Source: JBFJWU01 sp041623475 [NCBI: bacterium] (GTDB lineage Bacteria; J088). Taken from it: 64,000 nt of DNA. The stretch is taken from the NCBI GenBank assembly GCA_041623475.1, contig JBFJWU010000001.1:1-64000 (forward strand). The letters run 5' to 3'. The position numbers and the translations under genes were made by a program. A model generated the notes under the pieces. That model was given only the letters and a program-made list of their open reading frames with translations. It ran no database searches and was not told the DNA's origin. Positions 16,443-25,168 of the stretch are shown in pieces; position 1 is the first letter of the stretch, and the number at the start of each line of letters is the position of its first letter.

Positions 16443-16939
16443 CTGCGATCAAAGGACAACCCAACGCAGAGGCACAGAGTGGAAGAATAGAGAATTCACC
16501 ACGGGGGACATGGGGAAAAGACAAAGGGATTGCCCGGCACCCGCACCTCAAACACGCCCAATAGAGGCCAGATAAATCCTCGTTTGGATCCTGCCGAGAC
16601 GAAAGTTTGAAAATCGGACAAAGACAAGCCCGCCTGTTTGACCGACCGCAGGAAGGGAGTTCGGGATTGGACCGATTTTTGAGCCTGAAAGCGAGGAGAT
16701 CTGTTCCGACGCGAGCAGAACGAACAGGAACAGGCGGGGCACCCTTGTTTGCCTGCATTATTGGGCGAGCAATAATGCAGGGCTGGCCGCGGCAGTGGGC
16801 CTGAAATCCCCCCGGAATCCACCGGCGACACATTTCGGATGATCCCCGGCAACCAACGACTGGCACAGCGCGCCTCGATCATGAACAATGACGGTTCCCT
16901 GATAATCCGCAATACCCGATTCCCAGAAAAGGCATCCCG
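16443..16939. other. Non-coding stretch with inverted repeats
   Basis: No credible gene lies in these 497 bases; open frames here have no family signature. Three structures are visible. At 16463-16520 is a purine-rich run (AACGCAGAGGCACAGAG, then CACCACGGGGGACATGGGG) of the kind seen as a dispersed intergenic repeat in many environmental genomes. An inverted pair CCCGCCTGTT (16629-16638) and AACAGGCGGG (16729-16738) could close a loop of 90 bases. A perfect 11-base hairpin lies at 16752-16781. The stretch could be a relict repeat or encode a structured RNA. Confidence 0.55.
16752..16781. repeat. Perfect 11-bp hairpin
   Basis: CCTGCATTATT pairs with AATAATGCAGG across an eight-base loop (GGGCGAGC). 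There is no adjacent T-run, so it is not a standard terminator. It sits 159 bases before the IMPase-family gene, in the direction of its transcription. Confidence 0.7.
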
Positions 16940-17710
16940 ATGTCCAATCCTTTCGCCCACGAACACGCCATCATCGAACCCGCCCTGCGCAGCTACCGCG
17001 ACAAATTGCTGGGACTGCCGAAACAGGTCGAAGACAAGGGCGGTGATCTGGGTCCGCTAACTGAACTGGATTTGTTCGTTGACGGCGAACTTTACAAACT
17101 GGTGCACGACAAATTCCCGGAAGACGGCTGGATCAGCGAGGAAAGTCCCCGCGAGTCAGGCAACGGTCGCTACTGGATCATCGACCCCATCGATGGCACC
17201 CGCGAAATTGTCGCCGGTATTCCCGAATGGGTCGTCAGCGTCGGCCTGTGGGAAAACAACCGGCCCCTGTATGGCTGGTTGTATAACGGGCCCACGGACA
17301 CAGTCTGGCATGGTGGTCCGGGCATCGGTTGCTGGGCCAATGACCAGGACTGCACGGTGGCCAATGTCGACAACCTGCAGGATATCGTCTGCGGTGTCAG
17401 TCGCACCGATATCAAGAAAGGGCGGGTGCCCGAGACCGACCCGGCCCCGGAACCGATTGGCAGTATCGCCTATAAGCTGGGGCTGGTTGCTGCTGGCACA
17501 ATTCACGCCACCGTCAGCGTCACACCCAAGAACATCTGGGACATCGCCGGTGGCATCGCCCTGGTTCTCGGTGCCGGCGGCACCGTCATCCAGTTCAGTG
17601 ACGGCAAGCCGATGGACCATATCGAGGATATCAAGGCCCTGCAGGAAGGCGGCCTGGTCGCCTGTCACCCCGACTGGGCCGAGGAACTGCGAAAACTATA
17701 CGGCGCCTGA
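16940..17710 (+). CDS. Inositol monophosphatase/CysQ-family phosphatase
   Basis: A 256-residue Mg-dependent phosphatase. The family metal ligands are seen as ISEESP (Glu pair near residue 67), DPIDGTREIVAG (near 84-95) and the C-terminal WDIAGG (near 200). The family includes inositol-1-phosphatase, fructose-1,6-bisphosphatase and 3'(2'),5'-bisphosphate nucleotidase. The sequence does not settle the substrate, although the short ISEESP form and overall length fit CysQ or IMPase better than FBPase. The ATG at 16940 follows an AAAAGG site. It stands alone, converging with the broken barrel lipoprotein gene. Confidence 0.85.
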   Translation: MSNPFAHEHAIIEPALRSYRDKLLGLPKQVEDKGGDLGPLTELDLFVDGELYKLVHDKFPEDGWISEESPRESGNGRYWIIDPIDGTREIVAGIPEWVVSVGLWENNRPLYGWLYNGPTDTVWHGGPGIGCWANDQDCTVANVDNLQDIVCGVSRTDIKKGRVPETDPAPEPIGSIAYKLGLVAAGTIHATVSVTPKNIWDIAGGIALVLGAGGTVIQFSDGKPMDHIEDIKALQEGGLVACHPDWAEELRKLYGA

Positions 17711-17800
17711 ACCGGGATTTGTGTACGACAAACCGTCGGGAATCGGAGACAACAAGGAACACACGCCAGCTCCGACAGGCACCGCAACAACAGCGGAATA

Positions 17801-18652
17801 TTATTTTTCGAACAGGCTCGTGCCCAGGCCAAAATGCAATCCAGGCCTCCGAACGCCGCTGTACCTGTCGTACCCTGCAGGTACCCAGGCAGCCAAATCA
17901 AAAAAAACTGGTTCCAGTCGATATCTCGCACCAAATTGCAAAACGATCCCAAAATCACGTTCCAGCGTCGATTCATCGTTGTTTGCGTATTCAAACCCGT
18001 TGTTGATAAACCCGTTTTGTAACGAAAAACCGAAATAGCCGAGCAGGCCGTCAACGATTCTGAACGACGGCAGTACGGTAAGGCGGTATTTGACACTGGT
18101 TGCCGTTTCCGATTGTATCTTTCGATACGCTCCCCAACCGCAGCTGCCACAATCCGTATCCCATAGCTGCCAGCGTTCCCAAGGGATTCGGATGACGATT
18201 GTTGACACACCAACACCGACAGTAACGGCCGTATTTTCGCTTGCCCACACGTATGCGAGTGATGGTCCCGCGCCACGAACATTCTTGTTTGGTGCCGGGG
18301 GAACCCCAAAGACATTCTCGACACTAAGCTGATTAGGGCCATCCAGGTATTCCAATCCAACGACAATTCTTTCGGAGGCCGCAACCCGAATCTGGGCGCG
18401 AAAATCTGTCTCTACGATCCGCAGTCCGGGGGTTCCCTCGCTGGCAACAATAACCAATTCTTCAATTGGTAACGGATTGTGGGATACGCCGCCGGATATT
18501 TCGACTCTTCGTTCGTTCATCGGTAGCGGTGCTGTATCCGCCCCCGGCTACAAAACCAGAGCAGTGCGCCTGTAGGTTGTCGCCTCGGCGCATCCAACAA
18601 ACAGCACCAGTGCCACCAATACTGTCCATTGCCTTTGATTTTTGGCGACCAT
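17801..18652 (-). pseudogene. Outer-membrane barrel-like lipoprotein interrupted by an in-frame TAG
   Basis: From the ATG at 18652 the frame encodes a lipoprotein signal (TVLVALVLFVGCAEA, lipobox FVGC), then meets TAG at 18548-18550 (codon 35). The same frame continues without another stop to 17801: nine codons later comes an ATG (18520) and a 239-residue body. That body alternates polar and hydrophobic residues in strands (VKYRLTVLPSFRIV, LHFGLGTSLF) and ends in FEK, as an outer-membrane barrel might. Without the first part the product would have no export signal. I read it as a gene disabled by a nonsense change or a sequence error. The protein family is not recognised. Confidence 0.6.
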
Positions 18653-19043
18653 GCCCTCCCTTGACCTCGGATTCTATATCTTTGTCGCGACATGACGAAA
18701 AGTCAAGAAATTCCGAGTTGCACAGACTTGCCACTGAACTTTAAACTTCTGCGATCTTTAGGGATTAACCCCACGGCTGCGCACGCCCTGACATACATCA
18801 ATTTTACGCACCTGCCCCTTGAGCTACGGGGAACTGTTTGAGCGGCAGCGAGTTTTTCCCGTACCGGCCCCGCGAGGCGCACTTTTGCGGAGCTTTTGTG
18901 CGAGCAAAAGCGACCCGCCGGAGGCGTCTTTGTCCTGTCCCAACAGCGCCACGTCGATTCACCGTCACCCCAATCATGCACCCGAACGGATTGAAATCTC
19001 CACCCCCGCAGCAAACCCCGCAAAGGTTTGCTAAAACAAGCCC
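18653..19043. other. Non-coding stretch with a hairpin
   Basis: These 391 bases hold no convincing gene. At 18892-18911 GCTTTTG and CAAAAGC form a seven-base stem with a six-base loop, inside a longer run (18880-18930) where CTTTTGC, GCTTTTG and GCAAAAGC recur, like a small palindromic repeat unit. Part of 18750-18830 looks faintly like a tRNA on the minus strand but cannot fold as one. The region would also carry the promoters of the two divergent genes; I see none that is clear. Confidence 0.5.
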
Positions 19044-19955
19044 ATGCCCGTACTTCTCCTGATCACGATCGGCGCTGCGGTCGCCTTTGTCTGGCCCGAG
19101 ACCGTCCTGTGGCTGAAACCGGCGCTCAAACCCGCATTTGCGGTCACGATGTTGTCGGTCGGCACCCTGGTGAAACCGGCCCAGGTTCGCGAGTTTGCGG
19201 CCAGGCCCGCCCGCACATTGTCCGGCCTGTCCGCGCAGTACACAATCATGCCCGTGCTGGCGTGGCTGGTATCCCGGGCATTTGCGGACCCGACACTGCA
19301 AACCGGCATCATCCTGGTGGGCTGCATGCCGGGGGCGATGGCCAGCAATGTGATGACTGTCCTGTTTCGCGGTGACCTGATCCTGAGCGTCGCCATGACG
19401 ACTGTGGCTACGGTCCTGGCACCGGTCGTCCTGTCGTTCTGGCTGCCCATCCTGGCTGGAACCTCTATTGAGTTACCGGTGCAATCCCTGACCTGGAGCG
19501 CGGCGTGGATGGTCGCCATCCCGGTCGCCATCGGAATCACAATCCGGGCCCGCTGGACACACCCGCCTGACTGGTGGGACCGAACCGCAGGCTCGATCGC
19601 GTCGGCGGCGATCATCCTGATTGTCCTGGTCGTCGTTGCCGCCAACCAGGAACGCCTGGGCCTGATCGGTCCGGCGCTGGCGTTGGCAATGCTGGGTCTG
19701 AACCTGGGTGGCTACGCCGCCGCCTGGCTGGCTGGCAAATGGCTGGGCTGGCCACCGGCGCAGCGGCGGACCCTGGTGCTGGAAGTCGGATTGCAAAACG
19801 CAGGACTGGGGAGTGTCCTGGCGCTCAGCCACCTGGGCGACGCGGCGGCGATTCCCAGCGCGTTTTATACCTTTCTTTGTGTCTTGACATCGGCAATGGC
19901 ACTGCCTGTTGTCAACCGATTCAATCAATCGTCAACGGTGGCCGTCGGGTCATAA
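19044..19955 (+). CDS. Bile acid:sodium symporter (BASS)-family transporter
   Basis: A 303-residue inner-membrane protein with about nine or ten hydrophobic segments. The two crossover motifs that bind sodium in this family are present as GCMPGAMASNVMT (near residues 92-104) and EVGLQNAGLGSVLA (near 251-264). Bacterial members carry organic acids such as pantoate or 2-keto acids, as well as bile acids, so the substrate is open. Its last 31 bases overlap the 3' end of the convergent GGDEF gene. The start ATG at 19044 has a poor ribosome site (AAACAAGCCC). Confidence 0.88.
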   Translation: MPVLLLITIGAAVAFVWPETVLWLKPALKPAFAVTMLSVGTLVKPAQVREFAARPARTLSGLSAQYTIMPVLAWLVSRAFADPTLQTGIILVGCMPGAMASNVMTVLFRGDLILSVAMTTVATVLAPVVLSFWLPILAGTSIELPVQSLTWSAAWMVAIPVAIGITIRARWTHPPDWWDRTAGSIASAAIILIVLVVVAANQERLGLIGPALALAMLGLNLGGYAAAWLAGKWLGWPPAQRRTLVLEVGLQNAGLGSVLALSHLGDAAAIPSAFYTFLCVLTSAMALPVVNRFNQSSTVAVGS

Positions 19956-21571
19956 AGGACGGCCTGGTCGCGGCCGCTGTCCTTGGCGCGATACAGGGCC
20001 CTGTCTGCCAGTTCCAGCAGGCGGGCAATGGTCATGTCATGCTGCCGCCCCGGTTCAGCCCAGGCCACACCAGCGCTGATTGTGACAATATCGGCCGCCC
20101 GCGAATCATTGTGGGGAATACCCAGGCTGCGAACCGACTCGCAAAAACGCCGGGCTGCCGGTAATCCGGCAGCACCTGTTTCCGGCAAAACCGCGACGAA
20201 TTCTTCACCACCGTAGCGGGCCAGGAAGTCGCCGGACCGCCGCAGTGCAGACAGCAGCCGCGCAGCAACACGGCGCAGGCAATCGTCTCCGGCACTGTGT
20301 CCATAGGAATCGTTGTACTGTTTGAAAAAATCGATATCGATCATCGCAACGGCAACGGCAGTGCCGTCCATGGCCGCCTGGGCCCAGACCTGGGCCAGTC
20401 GTTCGTCCAGCCCGCGCCGATTTGGCACCCGGGTCAAGGGATCGATTCGGGCCTGTGCATCCAGCTGCGCGTTGATTCGTCGCAGTTCAGCGGTTTGCTC
20501 GGCAACGATCTCTTTGATCGCGCGGTTCCGGCGGGCCAGGAACTGCAGGTAACCGGCGATCAGGACAAATAATAAGCTGCCTGCACCAGTCACAACCCAG
20601 CTGAGCGGTGTCCGTCGCGCTGCCACATACGCCTGGGTTGGCGTAACTTCGACCCGCCACAGGAATCCGCCAATCTCGCGCAGGGCCCGTGTGTACCGCA
20701 TCTGGTCCGCCGGAATCGCCTGCAGCGCCGACGGTCGGCGATAGATGTCCCGTGCCAGCTTGCCGCCATCGGACTCCAGCAGGCGGACGTCGAATCCGTT
20801 CCATTCCGGCCCCGAAAACACCTCGTCCAGGATCGTTGTGATATCAAATATTCCCATTGCGATTGAATCCGCCTCGCCGGCCGCAGCCAGTTGGCGAATT
20901 CCCAGCAACGCGACGACGTGCCCTGCGGCAAACGGCGGGGCCGGGGCCGGGATGGCAACGACCCCATAGCCATCCCGCGCGGCGCGGATCGCGTCACCAA
21001 GCTGCGGTTCGGCATAGATATCGGCCGGCTCCCGACCGGCTGCCGTATAGGACAATTCCGGGGTACCAACAGTCGCATCCAGATACGTCCACGTCAGGTG
21101 CTGCAACGCTCGGCGGCGACTGATGGCATCTTCGGCGATTCGACGAAACGCGACGGGATCAATAGTTCCACCTGCAAGAACCAGCGCCCGGATCTCGAAC
21201 AACAGGTCGAATGATGACCGCGTTGCCTGTTCGACCAGGGCCAGCTGCTCGTTGACTTCGGACTGGAACCCATCGAAGATCCGTTCGGCCTCGGCGATGC
21301 GCAGCAGGCGGCCCGCCCAGACCGACATGCCAACTCCCACGACTGCCACCAGTACGGCCAGGGACGTAATCTGGCGTACCGCCAACCGAAACAGACGGCG
21401 CTCACCATAGCCCGGGTTGGATCCGGGCTGCGACGCAGTCAGCGGTTTTGCTTCAGGGGGCGTAGGACGGCTCGTCGACTGCGACGCGGTCCCCGGCAGT
21501 GAATGGCGGCGAGAACGTTGCGAATACCGTCGAATACCCGCTTGCGGTATTGACAAACGCGTGCGGCGCAC
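19925..21571 (-). CDS. Membrane diguanylate cyclase with a periplasmic sensor domain
   Basis: A c-di-GMP synthase anchored in the inner membrane. A first membrane segment (LAVLVAVVGVGMSVWAG) is followed by about 220 periplasmic residues resembling a CHASE-type sensor (LTWTYLDATVGTPELSYTA), a second segment (WVVTGAGSLLFVLIAGYLQF), a short coiled coil and the GGDEF domain (active site ARYGGEEF, inhibitory site RSGD). The true start is unclear. The frame begins at GTG 21571, inside the cupin gene, and the conserved part begins only near 21410. There is no ATG between, so GTG, TTG or a CTG near 21447 must be used. Confidence 0.8.
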   Translation of the reverse strand: MRRTRLSIPQAGIRRYSQRSRRHSLPGTASQSTSRPTPPEAKPLTASQPGSNPGYGERRLFRLAVRQITSLAVLVAVVGVGMSVWAGRLLRIAEAERIFDGFQSEVNEQLALVEQATRSSFDLLFEIRALVLAGGTIDPVAFRRIAEDAISRRRALQHLTWTYLDATVGTPELSYTAAGREPADIYAEPQLGDAIRAARDGYGVVAIPAPAPPFAAGHVVALLGIRQLAAAGEADSIAMGIFDITTILDEVFSGPEWNGFDVRLLESDGGKLARDIYRRPSALQAIPADQMRYTRALREIGGFLWRVEVTPTQAYVAARRTPLSWVVTGAGSLLFVLIAGYLQFLARRNRAIKEIVAEQTAELRRINAQLDAQARIDPLTRVPNRRGLDERLAQVWAQAAMDGTAVAVAMIDIDFFKQYNDSYGHSAGDDCLRRVAARLLSALRRSGDFLARYGGEEFVAVLPETGAAGLPAARRFCESVRSLGIPHNDSRAADIVTISAGVAWAEPGRQHDMTIARLLELADRALYRAKDSGRDQAVLYDPTATVDD

Positions 21572-21920
21572 CCATCGGGATCACGATGACATCGCCCACG
21601 GCAACAGGCACGTCGCCGTGAAGGGTTTTGAAGTATCCTTCGCCTTCCAGGAGGATGCCGACCAGGTCACTTTTGTCGTGTTTGTGGAACGGCTCACGGT
21701 CCTTGACGACAACCACGTGTTCGCTGGTGGCCGTGTGTTCTTCCAGCGTGGTGGCGGCCAGAGGCGCGTCCGTGACGACGATGGCATCCTTGAGGACGGC
21801 GGCCTCGACCTGGAGGCTGAGTTCATTACCACCGATGATTTTCATCACGCCGTAATTCGCTGTGGCACAGCCTCCGGACAGCAATACCGCCACAAAAGCC
21901 AGGGGTCGAAACGCATTCAC
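21453..21920 (-). CDS. Cupin-domain lipoprotein
   Basis: A 155-residue protein with a lipoprotein signal (FVAVLLSGGCAT; Cys near residue 18) and one cupin domain. The first cupin motif reads PFHKHDKSDLVGILLEGEGYF and the second VIVIPMGAPHAFVN, giving the His ligands for a metal. Export and lipidation place it in the periplasm or on the outer membrane. It could be a sugar- or metal-binding protein or a small dioxygenase; nothing more can be said. Its 3' end overlaps the apparent start of the membrane GGDEF gene, so the two are probably co-transcribed. Confidence 0.75.
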   Translation of the reverse strand: MNAFRPLAFVAVLLSGGCATANYGVMKIIGGNELSLQVEAAVLKDAIVVTDAPLAATTLEEHTATSEHVVVVKDREPFHKHDKSDLVGILLEGEGYFKTLHGDVPVAVGDVIVIPMGAPHAFVNTASGYSTVFATFSPPFTAGDRVAVDEPSYAP

Positions 21921-21993
21921 TGGGTTACCTTCCTTGTCTGCAGGTCAGCATCCAAAGTAGCCGCACGCCACCAGCCAAGTCAACTGCCGGGCA

Positions 21994-22025
21994 CAAAAAA
22001 AGCCCGCCGGCGAACCGGCGGGCTT
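21994..22025 (-). terminator. Rho-independent terminator of groEL
   Basis: On the minus strand an 11-base perfect stem (AAGCCCGCCGG / CCGGCGGGCTT) encloses a TTCG tetraloop and is followed by a run of T. It lies about 36 bases after the groEL stop and separates the chaperonin operon from the cupin gene. Confidence 0.95.
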
Positions 22026-22060
22026 CCAAAAATGGCTGCGGGATCCGCAGAAAGGTCGGA

Positions 22061-23713
22061 TCAGAATCCGCCCATGCCGCCCATGTCCGGCATCCCACCA
22101 CCTGCCGGTCCGCCGGCGCTGTCCTCGGGCTTTTCAGCAACGAGGGCATCAGTGGTCAGCAACAGTCCGGATACACTGGCTGCATTCTGCAGCGCCGTAC
22201 GCGTAACCTTGGTCGGGTCAATAACACCCGCCTTGAGCATGTCTTCAAAGGTATCGCTGGCGGCATTGTAGCCAAAGCCGTCTTTGCCTTCGCGAACCTT
22301 CTGCAACACGATCGAGCCTTCGACACCTGCATTGGTCGAGATCATCCGCAGCGGCGCTTCCATTGCCCGGGCAACAATACTGACGCCTGCTGCCTGGCTG
22401 ACGTTTTCCTTCTGCAGTTTTTCGGCCAGTTTCTCGACGGCATCAATGGACCGGATCAGGGCAACGCCGCCACCAGGTACGATGCCCTCTTCGACGGCTG
22501 CACGGGTCGCATGCAGCGCATCTTCGACGCGGGCCTTCTTTTCCTTCATTTCCACTTCGGTCGCCGCACCAACATAGATCACAGCAACACCGCCAACCAG
22601 TTTGGCCAGGCGTTCCTGCAGTTTCTCGCGATCGTAGTCGCTGCTGGTTTCCTCGATCTGCTTGCGGATCTGGCTGATTCGACCGTCGATTTCCTTGTCG
22701 TCACCAGCGCCATCGATCACAGTCGTATTTTCTTTTTCGATTACGATCTTCTTGGCACGTCCAAGCTGGTCAATGCTGGCATTTTCCAGCTTGTGGCCCA
22801 GCTCTTCGCTGATGACTTCGCCACCGGTCAGGATCGCGATGTCGCGCAGCATTTCCTTGCGGCGCTCGCCAAAACCAGGGGCCTTGACGGCGGCCACGTT
22901 GAGCGTGCCGCGCAGCTTGTTGACAACCAGGGTTGCCAGCGCTTCACCGTCGACATCTTCGGCGATGATCACCATCGGCTTACCGGCACGGGCAACCTGC
23001 TCCAGTACGGGCAGCAGGTCTTTCATGTTGCTGATCTTCTTGTCGTGCAACAGGATGTACGGGTCTTCCAGTTCGGCGATCATCTTGTCCGGATTGGTTA
23101 CAAAGTAAGGGCTCAGGTAGCCGCGGTCGAACTGCATACCTTCGACAACTTCCAGGAACGTTTCCAGTCCCTTGGCTTCCTCGACGGTAATAACGCCCTC
23201 TTTGCCGACTTTTTCCATCGATTCCGCGATGTAGTTGCCGATTTCGGTGTCGTTGTTGGCGGAAATAGAGCCAACCTGGGCGATTTCAGTCTGGTCTTTG
23301 GTGTCCTTGCTGAGTTTTTTCAGCTCGGCAACCGCTGCTTCGACGGCCTTGTCGATCCCGCGCTTCAGCTCCATCTGGCTGTGGCCGGCCGCAACCAGTT
23401 TCAGACCTTCGGTAAAGATCGACTGGGCCAGGACCGTCGCCGTCGTCGTACCGTCGCCGGCGACATCAGAGGTCTTGGACGCAACTTCCTTGACCATCTG
23501 GGCGCCCATGTTTTCGAAGTGGTCTTCCAGTTCGATTTCCTTGGCAACCGTCACACCGTCTTTGGTCACGCTGGGGGCGCCAAAGCTTTTTTCGATCAGG
23601 ACATTACGACCCTTGGGGCCCAGTGTCACCTTGACCGCGTTGGCCAGGGCATCAACGCCGGACTTCAGCTTGGCATAGCCGTCCTGGCTGAACAGAATTT
23701 CTTTGGATGGCAT
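22061..23713 (-). CDS. groL: Chaperonin GroEL
   Basis: A 550-residue 60-kDa chaperonin subunit that forms the double-ring folding chamber closed by GroES. Clear signatures: [16 protein letters not shown], the ATP-site segment [11 protein letters not shown], the chaperonin pattern [15 protein letters not shown], and the C-terminal Gly/Met tail [13 protein letters not shown] that lines the cavity. Length and motifs are standard. It follows groES by 28 bases in the same operon, which carries a CIRCE operator and ends at the terminator at 21994-22025. It is the only chaperonin locus in the window. Confidence 0.98.
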   Translation of the reverse strand: MPSKEILFSQDGYAKLKSGVDALANAVKVTLGPKGRNVLIEKSFGAPSVTKDGVTVAKEIELEDHFENMGAQMVKEVASKTSDVAGDGTTTATVLAQSIFTEGLKLVAAGHSQMELKRGIDKAVEAAVAELKKLSKDTKDQTEIAQVGSISANNDTEIGNYIAESMEKVGKEGVITVEEAKGLETFLEVVEGMQFDRGYLSPYFVTNPDKMIAELEDPYILLHDKKISNMKDLLPVLEQVARAGKPMVIIAEDVDGEALATLVVNKLRGTLNVAAVKAPGFGERRKEMLRDIAILTGGEVISEELGHKLENASIDQLGRAKKIVIEKENTTVIDGAGDDKEIDGRISQIRKQIEETSSDYDREKLQERLAKLVGGVAVIYVGAATEVEMKEKKARVEDALHATRAAVEEGIVPGGGVALIRSIDAVEKLAEKLQKENVSQAAGVSIVARAMEAPLRMISTNAGVEGSIVLQKVREGKDGFGYNAASDTFEDMLKAGVIDPTKVTRTALQNAASVSGLLLTTDALVAEKPEDSAGGPAGGGMPDMGGMGGF

Positions 23714-23741
23714 TTTATTACTCCTTGGCTTTCCGGGTTAA

Positions 23742-24026
23742 TTACTCGACCACCGCAAGGATGTCGTCCTCGCGCATGATCAGGTGCTCTTCGCCTTCGA
23801 TGTTGATTTCTGTTCCCGCGTATTTCGAAAACAGGATCTTGTCACCGACCTTGACGGACATATCGATCTTGGTCCCGTCGACGACCTTGCCCTCGCCGGC
23901 GGCGATGACCTGGCCCTCCTGGGGCTTTTCCTTGGCAGAGTCGGGAATAATGATGCCGCCTGCCGTGGTTTCTTCGCTGTCCAACCGCTTGACAATCACG
24001 CGGTCGTGCAAAGGACGAAGTTTCAT
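23742..24026 (-). CDS. groS: Co-chaperonin GroES
   Basis: A 94-residue co-chaperonin that caps GroEL. The N-terminus ([14 protein letters not shown]), the mobile loop ending in [13 protein letters not shown] and the C-terminal strand ([16 protein letters not shown]) are typical. The ATG at 24026 is preceded by GGAGGAA. First gene of the heat-shock operon, under the CIRCE element about 100 bases upstream. Confidence 0.98.
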   Translation of the reverse strand: MKLRPLHDRVIVKRLDSEETTAGGIIIPDSAKEKPQEGQVIAAGEGKVVDGTKIDMSVKVGDKILFSKYAGTEINIEGEEHLIMREDDILAVVE

Positions 24027-24126
24027 AATGTTCCTCCTTGTGGTTCACACGTTTGACCCGATCCCGGACCATCCGGCGATCGGAAAAGGGTTAATCATGC
24101 GTAAAAAAATGGTTTCTCACTATTTG

Positions 24127-24153
24127 TTAGCACTCGACGACTGCGAGTGCTAA
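24127..24153 (-). promoter_or_regulatory. CIRCE operator (HrcA binding site)
   Basis: TTAGCACTC, nine bases, GAGTGCTAA: a perfect copy of the CIRCE inverted repeat bound by the heat-shock repressor HrcA. It covers the predicted transcription start of groESL, so HrcA would block initiation until heat or misfolded protein frees the operator. No hrcA gene lies in the window. Confidence 0.97.
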
Positions 24154-24158
24154 CACGT

Positions 24159-24188
24159 AATATACCGTTTCCGATGCTGCCGTGTCAA
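24159..24188 (-). promoter_or_regulatory. Sigma-70 promoter of groESL
   Basis: On the minus strand a perfect TTGACA (24183-24188) and TATATT (24159-24164) are separated by 18 bases, and transcription would start at the edge of the CIRCE element. The layout is the usual one for HrcA-controlled groESL. Confidence 0.85.
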
Positions 24189-24220
24189 GCTGACAAGGGG
24201 CACCCTTACAAGCCCTGAAC

Positions 24221-24226
24221 TATAAT
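24221..24226 (+). promoter_or_regulatory. Candidate -10 box of the glycan cluster
   Basis: A perfect TATAAT faces away from groESL. The -35 region is weak. Transcription would begin near 24233, which leaves no leader for a TTG start at 24236 and supports the TTG at 24269 as the first codon. Confidence 0.5.
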
Positions 24227-24268
24227 GGCAGCAGGTTGAGCGCATCAAATAAATCCTTGCGGGGACCA

Positions 24269-25162
24269 TTGAAGCGGCTGGATCTGGGCGTTGCCGGACT
24301 GGCCATACTGTTCGCCGTCCAGGCTGGATTGCAGTTGGTTCCCCATCCTGCGACCGAGGGTCTGGTTCCGGCCGCCTGGCGATCCCCGGAACCCGCATTG
24401 CGGGCTGCGTACCAGTCGCTGCGCCACCAGCCTGATGCAGATCCGGCACTGGCACTGGCAGCGACCGGCGTCGCACTGGCCCCGTGGTATGGTCCGGCCT
24501 GGCTGATCTATGCATTGGCCAGCGAACGGGTAGACCAGCAGGCGGCGCTGCCGTTTTTTGCATTGGCGCTTCATTTTGACCCCCGCGGGCGTGGCACAAT
24601 CGAAGCATCGCTGCCGCGATTGGTTGAATCCGGGTGGCTGGCCCCGATTGCAGCCCTTCCGTATTTCCTGAACAGCCAGTTGGGCGCGGCGGCGGCTGTC
24701 CTGCCGGCCCAGCCACCGCCTGACTGGCCGGCAGCCTATATTGACAAGCTGACCGGAGCAGCCGTGCACATGTTATTCGGCGCTGGCAAGCCGTTGTGGC
24801 TGGCCGGCGTTGAACAAACCGCTTTTGCGACACAGCTGGATGCGAACAGCCGGTCCTATGTAATGGCATCGTTCTGCATCCAGTCGCCGACATTGTGCCT
24901 GGCACGATACGAAGCCTGCCTGGCAAATGACGCTGGCCTGTGTCCCGACGGAATCCGTCCGACCCGCCCACTGATCTGGGCGGTCAGCGATGCCGTCCGC
25001 GCAACCGGGGATCGCGAACGTACGGTACAGATTGCCCGGCAGGTGCTGGAACTGGACCCGACACGCACCGATGTCATTCGACTGGCTGAACGGCTTGAAG
25101 AGGCCGGCCAACAGGCCAGGGCACGGCAGTTGCTGAGGGTTCACCCGGCGATGGCGCGCTAG
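24269..25162 (+). CDS. TPR-like membrane-anchored protein of the glycan cluster
   Basis: About 297 residues. An N-terminal signal anchor (LGVAGLAILFAVQAGLQL) is followed by helical, Ala-rich sequence with TPR-like pairs (DPALALAATGVALAPWYGPA; RTVQIARQVLELDPTRTDV; LAERLEEAGQQARARQLL). No catalytic motif is seen. Similar helical proteins accompany exopolysaccharide clusters as assembly scaffolds. The start is uncertain: the open frame begins at TTG 24236, but TTG 24269 has a GGGGA site five bases upstream and fits the promoter better. Six bases separate it from the next gene. The function is inferred from context only. Confidence 0.6.
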   Translation: MKRLDLGVAGLAILFAVQAGLQLVPHPATEGLVPAAWRSPEPALRAAYQSLRHQPDADPALALAATGVALAPWYGPAWLIYALASERVDQQAALPFFALALHFDPRGRGTIEASLPRLVESGWLAPIAALPYFLNSQLGAAAAVLPAQPPPDWPAAYIDKLTGAAVHMLFGAGKPLWLAGVEQTAFATQLDANSRSYVMASFCIQSPTLCLARYEACLANDAGLCPDGIRPTRPLIWAVSDAVRATGDRERTVQIARQVLELDPTRTDVIRLAERLEEAGQQARARQLLRVHPAMAR

Positions 25163-25168
25163 ACCGAC

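Noticed and set aside
16496-16966. Minus-strand open frames of about 156 residues between the epimerase and phosphatase genes
   Set aside because: They have no export signal, motif or ribosome site, and run across hairpins; they are chance frames.
18750-18835. A faint tRNA-like pattern on the minus strand (GTAGCTCAAGGGG, then GGGGTTAATCCC)
   Set aside because: The D-arm does not pair, the T-loop has the wrong size and there is no acceptor stem.
22511-23779. A 422-residue open frame on the plus strand opposite groEL and groES
   Set aside because: It lies fully antisense to clear GroEL and has no family motif; long antisense frames are common at this base composition.
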